This document shows, one piece after another, positions 37,107 through 46,201 of a stretch of 64,000 bases of DNA. Origin of the DNA: JAHDHW01 sp965220465. GTDB lineage: Bacteria; Bacteroidota; Bacteroidia; Chitinophagales; Saprospiraceae. Each line of letters begins with the position of its first letter. Position 1 is the stretch's first letter. The stretch lies in NCBI GenBank assembly GCA_965220465.1, contig CBDCPZ010000024.1:372001-436000 (forward strand), in the 5' to 3' direction. A program made the translations under genes and the position numbers. Under the pieces are notes generated by a model. The model was not told the DNA's origin and made no database searches. It saw only the letters and a program-made list of their open reading frames with translations.

Positions 37107-38423
37107 TTGATTTGGTCTTCCGAACGGATCCTTTCCCTTGCTCCAGATGCCGCAACTGCTCGTCGTGGAGAAGGTTTGGGGACTATTCGAAAATGGCGAA
37201 ATTTGGAAGGCAATGAGCGGGCTCTTTGGGGAGAATGTAAAAGTAGCGGCGCAAGTTATTACAAAACACAAATCGATCTTAAGGGGCCTGCGTTTAAATG
37301 TAATTGCCCAAGCCTTAAATTTCCATGCAAGCACGCCATAGGGTTAATGTTTCTTTATGTCAACAATTCTGAAGCATTTCGAATAACAGAAAAAGCTCCG
37401 GACTGGGCTGCTGAATGGCTGGAATCCCGAATTAATAAATCCACAGGCCTTAACTCGAAAGCAGACTCTGAAGCAAGTTTGAAAGCTGAAGAAACGAAGC
37501 TCAAAAACCGTTTAAAAAGATTGGAATTAATGGCTTCTGGTTTTGATGACCTTGAAATTTGGTTGAGCGACTTAATTCGACAGGGCCTGGCTACAACAGA
37601 AGGGCAGGCATACGGTTTTTGGCAGAATATTGCTTCTCGGATGGTTGATTCCAAAATTGGAGGTTTAGGAAGAAAACTCAAAGCAATGCCATTGTTGTAT
37701 GGTTCAAATACAAAATGGCCGGAGCAAATCCTCTCAGAATTTGCCCAACTTTATCTCATAGCAAAGGGCTTTAAAAGGTTAGAAAATTTGCCCGCGCCGC
37801 TTCAGTCAGAGTTACTGTCAATTGCCGGAGTAAATATCAGAAAAAAGGAATTGATCCCTTTAAAAGGGCTGAAAGATGATTGGAAAGTGTTGGGCATAAT
37901 TGAGGGAATCGATGATAACCTCAACTTTAGAAGGACCTGGTTGCATGGACGAAAAACGCAAAAGACAGCACTGTTTTTAGATTTTAGTTTTGGTGATTTG
38001 GGCTTTCCAGAGCAATGGATTATAGGTCAGAGTTTTGAAGCTGAAATTGTTTATTATCCATCAAGTTATCCTTTGCGGGCAATTGTAAAGGAGCATCTTG
38101 GAAGTATAGATTTTTCAAACCAAATTTCCGGCTTTAAAAACTTAGAGGTTTTTTTTAAGGAATATGCTAAAGCCATCGCAGCCAATCCATGGATACTTGA
38201 TTTCCCTTGCTTTTTAGAAGAGGTTATTCCATTTATAAATAATGGAGAACTTCTCTTAGTTGACAAAAAGAAAAAGAAAATTTCGGCTTTAAACAAAGGA
38301 AATAAAGGTTGGAAAATGGTTGCTTTGAGTGGTGGAAATCCGATTGCAGTTTTTGGTGAATGGAGTGGCGAGTTATTTATTCCGCTGAGCGTTATTGGTG
38401 ATGATGAGATTATTGCATTATAA
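37107..38423 (+). CDS. SWIM zinc-finger family protein
   Basis: 438 residues, TTG start (the ATG nine bases upstream runs straight into a stop). The SWIM motif is at ~70-80: FKCNCPSLKFPCKHAIGLM, i.e. CxC..CxH. These proteins bind nucleic acid or partners; in bacteria they commonly accompany MoxR/VWA or DUF5691 genes, none of which is here. The remaining ~340 residues show no family I can name. It overlaps the 3' end of the convergent DUF2652 gene by 14 bp and follows rnc by 37 bp. Confidence 0.8.
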   Translation: MIWSSERILSLAPDAATARRGEGLGTIRKWRNLEGNERALWGECKSSGASYYKTQIDLKGPAFKCNCPSLKFPCKHAIGLMFLYVNNSEAFRITEKAPDWAAEWLESRINKSTGLNSKADSEASLKAEETKLKNRLKRLELMASGFDDLEIWLSDLIRQGLATTEGQAYGFWQNIASRMVDSKIGGLGRKLKAMPLLYGSNTKWPEQILSEFAQLYLIAKGFKRLENLPAPLQSELLSIAGVNIRKKELIPLKGLKDDWKVLGIIEGIDDNLNFRRTWLHGRKTQKTALFLDFSFGDLGFPEQWIIGQSFEAEIVYYPSSYPLRAIVKEHLGSIDFSNQISGFKNLEVFFKEYAKAIAANPWILDFPCFLEEVIPFINNGELLLVDKKKKKISALNKGNKGWKMVALSGGNPIAVFGEWSGELFIPLSVIGDDEIIAL

Positions 38424-39498
38424 GCGCCTCCTTTTCAACCGCTGTTTTAATGTCAAGGATCATTTTTTTTATCGTTTTTACAAAGAAGCCCTTCAAAAAA
38501 AACAGAGCGATTTTAGAAAGTAAAGACGATCGTTGAGGATGAGCCTCAATCGTGAGTTTAGAATTTTCCCCTTCAGGCTCAATGACAAAGTAGGTAGTCA
38601 TATCTTTAATGATCGGAAGATCGTGAGTTAGTTCTCCATACACCAATTTGTTTTCGCCATAGTTTTTTGTCACCGTTTCAAACTCAATCGATTTATTATT
38701 GACAATGCAAATATGTTTTGTGCCAACTCGATTTACGCGATCTTCTTCAAATTCAAATTTGTCAACTCCTTTATTAAATTTTGTTCGATGTTTAAGGTTG
38801 GAAACGAATTCATATAAATCTTGGGCAGGCTGTTTAACGGTTTCTGAAATTTTAAAAATAGGAACCGTGTCAACTATCGCTTCAATCGGATCTGGTAAAG
38901 CAGCATATTTTCTTAAAGGACTGAGTTCAAAATATTGATAATCAACCTTTCCGAGGTCATATTCTGAATGGCCTTTAATTCCCGTTAGCTCAGTCGGAAT
39001 AGTAATATTTTCCATTTCCCAGGCGTCAAAGACTCCTTGTGAAATCAACAAATAATCATCAATCGGCACATCATTTTTCATAAGGCGATGCGCTACAATG
39101 ACTTCCTTGCCGTAAGGTTTTGTGTCTTTTTTGATCTTTATAAACTCAAGATTTCCGGCATGAGCGAAGAATTTTAAATTTAAATTGGAAGCGGAACAAC
39201 ATGCACCGCACTGACAAATTCGCCTTTCTTCATAAAGTTTGAGATGGCTATGAAAATTAACGAACATCTTTTTTACCTGATTAAAAAGCTCCTCTTGCGA
39301 AGGGACCTGTTCATATTTATAATAAAAAATGGCGTCCCCCTCTATTTCAGCAAGTGTCAAATCTAATTCTTCGTTATCAATGAGTAATTCCAACAATTCA
39401 GCAATGATATGCTGGCTATGTTCAGATTCTGTCGAATTGACAAAGTTTGTAAAACCACTAATATCAGGTAAAAAGATTAGAGAATTTTGTTCAGCCAT
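38410..39498 (-). CDS. DUF2652 nucleotidyl-cyclase-like protein with C-terminal SRPBCC-like domain
   Basis: 362 residues. The N-terminal ~190 residues follow DUF2652: LPDISGFTNFVN (compare DIVGFT of class III cyclases) and LAEIEGDAIFYYK (compare GDa), so both metal-binding aspartates appear kept, but substrate-specifying residues are not recognisable. ICQCGACCSASNLNLKFFAHAG contains four closely spaced cysteines (CxCxxCC), unusual for a cyclase and possibly metal-binding. The C-terminal half (~205-350) looks like an SRPBCC/polyketide-cyclase-like pocket. Function unknown; ligand-responsive signalling is a guess. Confidence 0.7.
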   Translation of the reverse strand: MAEQNSLIFLPDISGFTNFVNSTESEHSQHIIAELLELLIDNEELDLTLAEIEGDAIFYYKYEQVPSQEELFNQVKKMFVNFHSHLKLYEERRICQCGACCSASNLNLKFFAHAGNLEFIKIKKDTKPYGKEVIVAHRLMKNDVPIDDYLLISQGVFDAWEMENITIPTELTGIKGHSEYDLGKVDYQYFELSPLRKYAALPDPIEAIVDTVPIFKISETVKQPAQDLYEFVSNLKHRTKFNKGVDKFEFEEDRVNRVGTKHICIVNNKSIEFETVTKNYGENKLVYGELTHDLPIIKDMTTYFVIEPEGENSKLTIEAHPQRSSLLSKIALFFLKGFFVKTIKKMILDIKTAVEKEALIMQ

Positions 39499-39765
39499 TA
39501 TTTCTCTTTAGGATAATTATTTTTGATTTTTCTCCAACTACCAATCTAAAAATAGATTAATAAACGCTAAATCCAGACTTACAATAAACGTTTAGCAGCA
39601 GAAGTTGTTTAAACTATGTGAAAGGAGGAGAAATAAATATTTGATGTTCCGGAGATTCACTGCTGGCACAGGTATTGTTTAAATAAAAAATTACCTGCCA
39701 TTTCCAGCATCCCCCACATTCTATTTTAGATCGAATTAAAGATTCAATCTGGCTTTTGTTAATGT

Positions 39766-39785
39766 TTAGCGAAAATTCGCTAAAT
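39766..39785. promoter_or_regulatory. Operator 1 for the acyl-CoA dehydrogenase gene
   Basis: TTTAGCGAAAATTCGCTAAA, arms of nine bases with perfect symmetry around AA. The same core AGCGAAAATTCGCT recurs 62 bp downstream. Size and symmetry suit a TetR-family dimer. Confidence 0.65.
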
Positions 39786-39827
39786 GTCACCAATATTACT
39801 TTACTATCAAAAATTAATTTTTTATCT

Positions 39828-39847
39828 TTAGCGAAAATTCGCTGAAT
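39828..39847. promoter_or_regulatory. Operator 2 for the acyl-CoA dehydrogenase gene
   Basis: TTTAGCGAAAATTCGCTGAA, the same palindrome with one arm base changed, ending 30 bp before the ATG at 39878. Centre-to-centre spacing with operator 1 is 62 bp, close to six helical turns, so both sites face the same side of the DNA. Confidence 0.65.
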
Positions 39848-39877
39848 GTTTTTAATTGAAATAAAATCCCATAATTT

Positions 39878-41686
39878 ATGACAAAGAATCCTAGTAGTTT
39901 CCTGAATCAAGACATTCTCAAAGGAGGAGAGTTTATGATTAAAGATTCCGCTTTTCAGGACACTTTTATCCCTGAAGATATCAACGAAGAGCAGGAAATG
40001 ATAAAGCAAATGTGTATTGACTTTATAAAAAATGAACTTGTTCCAAATACAGATAAAATTGAAAAGCAAGAAGGTGATATTGTTCCAAAAACCCTTGAAA
40101 AAATGGGAGAATTGGGCCTTTTGGGTTCGCATATGCCGGAGCAATACGGAGGTATGGAATTAAATACAAACACCAATACATTTATTTGCGATGCTTTGGG
40201 GCCATCTGGATCGTTTTCAACAACATTCGCTGCTCATACCGGTATTGGGATGTTGCCGATCCTGTATTTTGGGACAGAAGAGCAAAAACAAAAATATTTA
40301 CCAGGATTGATTTCCGGCGAATTAAAAGCGTCCTATTGTTTGACAGAACCTAGTTCCGGATCTGATGCTTTGTCAGCAAAAACCAGAGCTGACCTGACTC
40401 CGGACGGAAAGCACTATATCATCAATGGTCAGAAAATGTGGATTACTAATGCAGGCTTTGCAGATGTATTCATCGTTTTTGCACAGGTTGACGGCGATAA
40501 ATTTACTGGCTTTATCATTGAAAAAGATACGGAGGGACTTTCTTTGGCAGAAGAAGAAAAGAAATTGGGAATCAAGGGTTCTTCAACCCGACAGGTGTTT
40601 TTTGAAAATGCCAAAGTACCCGCTGAAAATGTTCTTGGAGATATTGGAAAAGGACATTTGATTGCTTTCAATGTGTTGAATATTGGTCGTTTTAAATTGT
40701 GTGTTTTAAGTAATGGTGGCTCCAAAATGAGCATAACAACTGCAATTCAATATGCCAATGAGCGAATTCAGTTCAAACAACCGATTTCCAACTTTGGAGC
40801 GATTCAATACAAATTAGCAGAGCAGGCCATTCGATGCTTTTCTGTTGAAAGTGCTCAATACAGGGTTTCTAATTTTATGCAAAATAAAGTCAATTTGCTT
40901 CGTGCCGAAGGACTTGATTATGCTGAAGCCAAACTAAAAGCGGCAGAGGAATATGCTATCGAATGCGCTATCCTTAAAGTAGTTGGTTCTGAAGCTTTGG
41001 ATTATATTGTAGATGAAACTTTACAGATTCACGGAGGGATGGGTTTCTCAGAAGAAGGTACTGCTGCACGGGCTTATCGCGACGCCCGGATTTCAAGAAT
41101 TTACGAAGGCACGAATGAAATTTGTCGCCTTTTGACTGTAGATATGTTGCTAAAGCGCGCTATGAAAGGAAACCTTGATATTGCAAGTCCAGCCTGGGCA
41201 GTGCAGCAAGAATTGGCTTCAATGCCTGGATTTGATAAACCACAAGGTGCTTATGCGGAAGAGAAAAAGGCATTGAAAGATTTTAAAAAGATTTTGCTGA
41301 TGGTAGCAGGTGCTGCTGCCAAAATGCAGATGGATGGTAAGTTGAATCTTAAAAATGAGCAAGAGATTTTGATGAATATTGCAAACATTATAAATGATGT
41401 TTTCCTTACAGAATGCACGTTGCTTCGCGTTGAAAAGTTGGCTGGAAAAGAAAAAGATATTGATCAAGAGGTTTATGATGCCATGTTGCAGGTTTTGATT
41501 TCAGATGCCAACTCACGTATTACAAAGGAAGCGAAGGATGCTATCGCATCATTTGCAAAAGGAGATTTGATGAACGCCATGTTGATGGGATTGAAGCGTT
41601 TTACCAAATATCCACCGACAAATGTGAAAAATGCACGTCGTAGAATTGCATCACAGCTTATAGAAAAAAACGAGTATTGTTTCTAA
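39878..41686 (+). CDS. Acyl-CoA dehydrogenase
   Basis: 602 residues, the longer (VLCAD-like) form usual in Bacteroidota. FAD enzyme that introduces the trans-2 double bond in beta-oxidation. Motifs: YCLTEPSSGSDALSAKTRA, WITNAGFADVFIVFAQVD, and the catalytic base Glu410 in RIYEGTNEICR. The last ~150 residues are the extra helical domain of this subgroup. Transcribed alone from a region with two identical palindromes, suggesting repression by a TetR/FadR-type fatty-acid sensor encoded elsewhere. The start is the ATG at 39878; an ATG 19 codons later (MIKDSAFQD) is an alternative. Confidence 0.95.
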   Translation: MTKNPSSFLNQDILKGGEFMIKDSAFQDTFIPEDINEEQEMIKQMCIDFIKNELVPNTDKIEKQEGDIVPKTLEKMGELGLLGSHMPEQYGGMELNTNTNTFICDALGPSGSFSTTFAAHTGIGMLPILYFGTEEQKQKYLPGLISGELKASYCLTEPSSGSDALSAKTRADLTPDGKHYIINGQKMWITNAGFADVFIVFAQVDGDKFTGFIIEKDTEGLSLAEEEKKLGIKGSSTRQVFFENAKVPAENVLGDIGKGHLIAFNVLNIGRFKLCVLSNGGSKMSITTAIQYANERIQFKQPISNFGAIQYKLAEQAIRCFSVESAQYRVSNFMQNKVNLLRAEGLDYAEAKLKAAEEYAIECAILKVVGSEALDYIVDETLQIHGGMGFSEEGTAARAYRDARISRIYEGTNEICRLLTVDMLLKRAMKGNLDIASPAWAVQQELASMPGFDKPQGAYAEEKKALKDFKKILLMVAGAAAKMQMDGKLNLKNEQEILMNIANIINDVFLTECTLLRVEKLAGKEKDIDQEVYDAMLQVLISDANSRITKEAKDAIASFAKGDLMNAMLMGLKRFTKYPPTNVKNARRRIASQLIEKNEYCF

Positions 41687-41708
41687 GATTTTAGACATAT
41701 TTTTTTTG

Positions 41709-41742
41709 AAAACCCTTTCTACTTTGGTAGGAAGGGTTTTTT
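41709..41742 (+). terminator. Terminator after acyl-CoA dehydrogenase gene
   Basis: AAAACCCTT, TCTACTTTGGTAGGA with its own inner pairing, AAGGGTTTT and a T run, 22 bp after the stop. Confidence 0.85.
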
Positions 41743-41835
41743 GTTAATTTTGCCTGAACAATTGGGAGGTTGAGGTAGTTTTAAAACAGTTGTTTCAGAT
41801 TAGGTTATAAACGTTTATTCCTTTTCAAAAAAAAT

Positions 41836-43059
41836 ATGGATTCACTTACTCAAATTACATTAGGGGCAGCTTGCGGAGAAGTTGTGCTTGGTAAAAAGAT
41901 TGGAAACAGAGCAATGCTTTGGGGAGCTTTGGGAGGATATCTTCCGGATTTCGACATCATGGCCAATTTTGTTACCGACGAGATCACAGCGCTTGCATTT
42001 CATCGCAGCATTACACATTCTTTCGTTTTTGGAGTTGTGGCGCCTTTTGGAATGGCCTGGTTGATTCATCAATTATATAGTAAAGGCATTTATAAAAAGA
42101 AGGCATACCGCGCAGGATCAACATTGTTTTGGCTACTTTTTGTAATCGGCGTAATCAATTTTGTTCCATACATGGTGACTAATATGGTCAATTATGGGGT
42201 TTTGTCGTGGACGATAATAGTTGGAGCAATCGTCTATTTAGTATTTTGGAAATTCTACGTCGGTAATAATGCCGGGCCGGTAAACGCAACTTATAAAGAA
42301 TGGTATTGGTTGTTTTTCTTATCCATTTTCACCCATCCTTTGCTGGATAGTTGCACAGCATATGGCACACAACTTTTTCAACCATTTAATGATTATCGGG
42401 TTGCATTCAATAATATATCTGTAGTTGACCCGATTTATACTTTGCCGTTTTTGATCTGTGTAATTATCACAAGCATGCTTTTGCGGAACAGCTCCAAGCG
42501 GCGATTTTTCAATTATTTAGGCATTGGTCTTAGTACAGCATATTTGTTATTTACCTTTTATAATAAATCAAAAGTAAATACTGTTTTTGAGAACTCTCTG
42601 GCGAAGCAAGGCTTTGAATATAGCCGGTATATGACAGCGCCAACTATTTTTAACAACGTGCTTTGGCATTGCATCGCAGAAGGGGATTCGGTGTATTATC
42701 AGGGTTTGTATTCCTTGCGTGATGAAGAACCCCGAATCGCGGTATGGAATAAATTTCCTAAAAATCACCAATTAATTGAAAAATTTGAAGAAGAACGGGC
42801 AATTAAAACTTTAAAATGGTTTTCGAAGGGATATTACAATGTCATCTACCGGAAAGATGGAAAATTGCAGCTCAACGATTTAAGGTTTGGCATATTTGGT
42901 GACAAAGCAGTAAGTGAAAATGACTACATTTTTCATTTCATATTGGAGGCAAAAGACGGAAAAATAGAAGCTCATCAATCGAGGGAACAACCAGAAATGG
43001 AAGAAAGTTTTGGACAGCTTTGGACCAGAATTAAAGGTCTCCCAGCTAGGACAGAGTAA
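41836..43059 (+). CDS. YdjM-like membrane-bound metal-dependent hydrolase family protein
   Basis: 407 residues. N-terminal motif MDSLTQITLGAACGEVVLG, then LGGYLPDFDIMANF and HRSITHSFVFG, the conserved Asp/His pattern of the DUF457/YdjM inner-membrane family. Five or so hydrophobic helices occupy ~50-260, with a soluble domain afterwards. Proposed phospholipase-like or metal-dependent hydrolase; no substrate is established. Single gene between two terminators. Confidence 0.85.
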   Translation: MDSLTQITLGAACGEVVLGKKIGNRAMLWGALGGYLPDFDIMANFVTDEITALAFHRSITHSFVFGVVAPFGMAWLIHQLYSKGIYKKKAYRAGSTLFWLLFVIGVINFVPYMVTNMVNYGVLSWTIIVGAIVYLVFWKFYVGNNAGPVNATYKEWYWLFFLSIFTHPLLDSCTAYGTQLFQPFNDYRVAFNNISVVDPIYTLPFLICVIITSMLLRNSSKRRFFNYLGIGLSTAYLLFTFYNKSKVNTVFENSLAKQGFEYSRYMTAPTIFNNVLWHCIAEGDSVYYQGLYSLRDEEPRIAVWNKFPKNHQLIEKFEEERAIKTLKWFSKGYYNVIYRKDGKLQLNDLRFGIFGDKAVSENDYIFHFILEAKDGKIEAHQSREQPEMEESFGQLWTRIKGLPARTE

Positions 43060-43145
43060 TAAAACCTATTAAGTAATGGTCAAAAATTTAGCTTGAAAAA
43101 GTTCATGATCAATCGTTTATTTCTTCACTAATTTTTTGACCGGTT

Positions 43146-44054
43146 CTAACTCACTTTGGATTTGTCGATTGAAAGTACTTTTTCAAACTCTTTTTTCAGA
43201 CCAAGAAAATTACGTTCCTGAATCGGAACCAGGGGCAATCTTACTTCACGGCTACAGAGTTTAAGAATTTCCAATGCAGCTTTTACACCTGCAGGATTGC
43301 CGTCAATGTAAAGCCACGGATGTAGATCGAGTAGCAATAAATTCAATCTGATTGCGGTATTAATATCGTCATTCAAAGCAGCTCTTGTCATTTCAGAAAA
43401 TTGCTCAGGAAGCGCATTGGCAATAACGGAAATAACCCCTTGTCCACCGGCAGTGATTAACGAAAAAGCAGTTGGGTCATCACCCGAAAGCACAGAAAAA
43501 TGTGCTGGCTTTTCTTTTATAATTTTCATTGCCTGAATCAAATCGCCTGATGCTTCTTTTACAGCAACAAATTTTTTACTTGAATGGGCCAATCGTAGAA
43601 TAGTTTCCGGAAGTACATTTGAAGCGGTACGTCCCGGTACATTATAAATAATGATAGGTTTTGGAGAAACTTCCGCGATTTTCATATAATGCTGATAGAT
43701 GCCTTCCTGAGTTGGTTTGTTGTACGAAGGGCTGCTTGACAAAATTCCATCTATGCCGGTGAAATCAAATTTTTTTATCTTTCCAACTATAGCAGCAGTA
43801 TCATTACTGCCAAATAAACCAGCAACTAAAGGAACTCTTCCTGCATTAATTTTTATCGTAAAATCAAGCACTTTTCGACATTCCTGACTGCTCAAAGTAA
43901 CCGCTTCGCCTGTGGTTCCAAGTGAAACCAAGTAGTCAACTCCGCCGTTAATTGTATGTTCAATGATGTTACCTAAAGAAGAAAAGTCAACCTCCCCTGC
44001 CTTAAACGGCGTAACCAAAGCTACGCCTGTCCCCCTAAATTGCTGCTGTTTCAT
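43146..44054 (-). CDS. dapA: 4-hydroxy-tetrahydrodipicolinate synthase
   Basis: 302 residues. Condenses pyruvate with aspartate semialdehyde in the diaminopimelate/lysine pathway. GTGVALVTPFK opens the barrel, LGTTGEAVTLS binds pyruvate, IIIYNVPGRTAS contains the catalytic Tyr, and FVAVKEASGDL the Schiff-base Lys. C-terminal AALEILKLCSREVRLPLVP is normal. Its start overlaps the upstream DUF6913-like gene by 20 bp; accA lies just before that, so the three minus-strand genes form an operon. Confidence 0.96.
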   Translation of the reverse strand: MKQQQFRGTGVALVTPFKAGEVDFSSLGNIIEHTINGGVDYLVSLGTTGEAVTLSSQECRKVLDFTIKINAGRVPLVAGLFGSNDTAAIVGKIKKFDFTGIDGILSSSPSYNKPTQEGIYQHYMKIAEVSPKPIIIYNVPGRTASNVLPETILRLAHSSKKFVAVKEASGDLIQAMKIIKEKPAHFSVLSGDDPTAFSLITAGGQGVISVIANALPEQFSEMTRAALNDDINTAIRLNLLLLDLHPWLYIDGNPAGVKAALEILKLCSREVRLPLVPIQERNFLGLKKEFEKVLSIDKSKVS

Positions 44055-44586
44055 GCTTGCTGCTATTCATCTTGTTTAAATAGAACTCAACTTGTTTTAT
44101 GTAATTTTCCAGATTCCGCTTTTCAGTGTCGATCATAAGATCATAGCAATAAGTGTTATCGGTATAAGGCCCAACCCTGAGGTGTGCTTTTGAGAGCGCA
44201 GCGATATATTCCAATGGTAAATTATTGCCTTCATAGATCCCAATTAAAAGATCGAAGGTGCTTGTCATGAAATTATTAACCACTTCACTTTTTGGTCTCA
44301 TGAGCCAATCAACATCATTTTTATTAAAAGCCTGAAAGGGAAAATTGTCGACTTCCATTTTGTTGTTGAAAAAACCAAGAAGTTTTACTTTTTTATCCTT
44401 TTCTTTCAATTTCTTTGAAAACGTAAGAACAGTCTCCCTATGATTAAGCTCAGTTGCGTCAAATAAAATACCTACTGATTGAGCCGAATCATAAGTGACA
44501 GTTCGCCGTCTCAAATCAATTTTCCTAATCATTTTTTGAAGAAAATATTCTCTGACTTGCGTCTGCCAGTTTTTTATTGACTTCAT
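44035..44586 (-). CDS. Conserved hypothetical protein (DUF6913-like)
   Basis: 183 residues, no signal peptide or membrane segment. It matches in outline a small Bacteroidota-specific protein found next to dapA, recognisable by VGILFDATELNHRETVLTFSKKLKEKDKKVKLLGFFN, FNKNDVDWLMRP and AHLRVGPYTDNTYCYDLMID. Function unknown. The end overlaps dapA by 20 bp and the start follows accA by 27 bp, so it is co-expressed with both. Domain name given from memory. Confidence 0.7.
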   Translation of the reverse strand: MKSIKNWQTQVREYFLQKMIRKIDLRRRTVTYDSAQSVGILFDATELNHRETVLTFSKKLKEKDKKVKLLGFFNNKMEVDNFPFQAFNKNDVDWLMRPKSEVVNNFMTSTFDLLIGIYEGNNLPLEYIAALSKAHLRVGPYTDNTYCYDLMIDTEKRNLENYIKQVEFYLNKMNSSKHETAAI

Positions 44587-44613
44587 AAGATTGCATAATT
44601 GAATTAATAAAAA

Positions 44614-45597
44614 TTACTTTTTTTCTTCGGCTGCTATAGGAACAGGTTTTGTAGCAAAAACGCCCATTGAGCTATACTTATTGATCCGGGCATTTATTCT
44701 TTCGTCGGGATCCATTTCCATCAATTCACTGATCTCCTTTTTAATCTGTCGTTTTAAAAGCTTAGCCATTTCTTCAGGAGAGGTGTGAGCTCCACCAAGG
44801 GGTTCTTTAATAATACCGTCAATTAAACCGAACTCAAACATATGGTCGGCAGTAAGTTTTAAAGCCTCGGCTGCTTGTTCTTTATAATCCCAGGTTCTCC
44901 AAAGTATAGCCGAACAATTTTCAGGGGAAATTACAGAATACCATGAATTTTCCAACATAAATGTCCGGTCACCCAAGCCAATGCCGATTGCTCCACCGGA
45001 AGCACCTTCACCAATCACAACACACACAATAGGAACTTTCAACTGAGCCATTTCGAAAAGATTTTTGGCAATCGCTTCCGCCTGTCCTCTTTCTTCTGCT
45101 TCCAGACCAGGAAAGGCACCAGGAGTATCAATCAGACTGACAATAGGGAGGTTAAAACGTTCGGCAAGTTTCATCAATCGTAGGGCTTTTCGATACCCTT
45201 CTGGGTTAGCCATTCCAAAATTGCGGTATTGCCGCATTTTAGTATTAACTCCCTTTTGATGCCCAATGATAACAACATTTTGCCCATCAAGATTTCCAAG
45301 TCCTCCGACAATGGCTTTGTCATCTTGAAAATAACGGTCACCATGCAATTCGACGAATTTTTTGCACATTTGCTCAATATAAAACAACGTGTAAGGACGT
45401 TCCGGATGTCTTGATAGCTGAACCTTTTGCCAGCCAGTAAGGTTGTCGTAAATTTCTTTTCGCTGAGACTTTATTTTATTTTCGAGCTCTTTTATTTTAT
45501 CGGAAACGTCAATATCTCCTTCTTCTCCAACCTGCTTAATCTTTTCTAATTGAGCATACAAACTCTCCAGAGGCTTTTCAAATTCTAAGAAAACCAT
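44614..45597 (-). CDS. accA: Acetyl-CoA carboxylase carboxyltransferase subunit alpha
   Basis: 327 residues, slightly longer than E. coli AccA. Transfers the carboxyl from biotin to acetyl-CoA together with AccD. Motifs: LEFEKPLESLYAQLEKIK, PERPYTLFYIEQMCKKFVELHGDR, GGLGNLDGQNVVIIGHQKG, DTPGAFPGLEAEERGQAEAIA and IGEGASGGAIGIGLGDRTFMLENSWYSVISPE. First gene of the accA-DUF6913-dapA operon. Confidence 0.97.
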   Translation of the reverse strand: MVFLEFEKPLESLYAQLEKIKQVGEEGDIDVSDKIKELENKIKSQRKEIYDNLTGWQKVQLSRHPERPYTLFYIEQMCKKFVELHGDRYFQDDKAIVGGLGNLDGQNVVIIGHQKGVNTKMRQYRNFGMANPEGYRKALRLMKLAERFNLPIVSLIDTPGAFPGLEAEERGQAEAIAKNLFEMAQLKVPIVCVVIGEGASGGAIGIGLGDRTFMLENSWYSVISPENCSAILWRTWDYKEQAAEALKLTADHMFEFGLIDGIIKEPLGGAHTSPEEMAKLLKRQIKKEISELMEMDPDERINARINKYSSMGVFATKPVPIAAEEKK

Positions 45598-45763
45598 AAA
45601 AATTCAATATTTAATAAACCAGAAATTAAAGACAGCAAGTCACCAATTCTAGTTGGTTTGCAATGTTTATTACAGCCAATGTCCATTACAAAATTACTAA
45701 TAAGCACGAAGGAAACGATTAACTTTTCATCTTTTTTTATTTTTTCCTTCTTTTTATTGACAG

Positions 45764-45787
45764 TTTGCCAAATGTGTTTTACATTTG
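45764..45787 (+). promoter_or_regulatory. Promoter of tRNA-Asp
   Basis: TTTG at 45764-45767 and TACATTTG at 45780-45787 fit the Bacteroidota promoter, although the spacing is a few bases short. About 100 bp upstream of the tRNA. Confidence 0.45.
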
Positions 45788-45892
45788 CATGCGCGCAGAC
45801 AAAAGTGTCTCCAATTTAGCAAAATAAATATTGATTTTCGCCTTCCAACTTAATTTTTTTTGGAGTGAAAAAAACAATATAAAAAACATTAA

Positions 45893-45969
45893 GGTCCGGT
45901 AGTTCAGTTGGTTAGAATACCTGCCTGTCACGCAGGGGGTCGCGAGTTCGAGTCTCGTCCGGACCGCCA
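45893..45969 (+). tRNA. tRNA-Asp (anticodon GTC)
   Basis: Acceptor GGTCCGG pairs with CCGGACC, with discriminator G and an encoded CCA (45967-45969). Anticodon arm CCTGC-CTGTCAC-GCAGG gives GTC. T arm GCGAG-TTCGAGT-CTCGT. All arms are intact. Confidence 0.97.
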
Positions 45970-45977
45970 ACAAAATC

Positions 45978-46016
45978 AACGGTTTATAGATTTAATTATC
46001 TGTAAACCGTTTTTGT
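45978..46016 (+). terminator. Terminator after tRNA-Asp
   Basis: AACGGTTTATAGAT, 6-nt loop, ATCTGTAAACCGTT and a T run, starting 9 bp after the tRNA. Confidence 0.8.
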
Positions 46017-46123
46017 TTCAAACAATTTTCAAACAATTTCTGGCTTTATATGCACTCATTTGTATTTATTTGAAGCTTTAATGTTTATGCTTTAAAAGAA
46101 ATTTTTGGGAATGGTTAATGAAC

Positions 46124-46201
46124 TACCTCGCAGCAAGCTGACGAGGTATTAAATGGAGCTGCTATCGCAGCATTATAGTTGTAAACCCCGGGGCAAGCCC
46201 C
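46124..46201. repeat. Cluster of REP-like palindromes, the last one interrupted by an ISAs1 element
   Basis: Three hairpins follow one another. TACCTCG-CAGC-AA-GCTG-A-CGAGGTA spans 46124-46148. GCTGC-TATC-GCAGC spans 46158-46171. CCCCGGGGC-AA-GCCCC spans 46186-46201; its other end (GAGG) lies at 47373-47376, beyond the insertion. The first and third share AA loops and a CGAGG suffix with the pair at 24112-24158. Confidence 0.6.

Larger units (their letters stand above)
39499..39877. other. Divergent regulatory region upstream of acyl-CoA dehydrogenase
   Basis: 379 bp. A long antisense frame crosses it but has no protein-like features. Its right part carries two palindromic operators (next entries). 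The left 260 bp hold nothing recognised beyond GC-poor sequence that should include the promoter of the DUF2652 gene. Confidence 0.6.

Noticed and set aside
39614..40144. A 176-residue minus-strand frame across the region upstream of acyl-CoA dehydrogenase
   Set aside because: It overlaps the first 90 codons of a well-supported gene and the palindromic operators, shows no family features, and looks like an antisense shadow.
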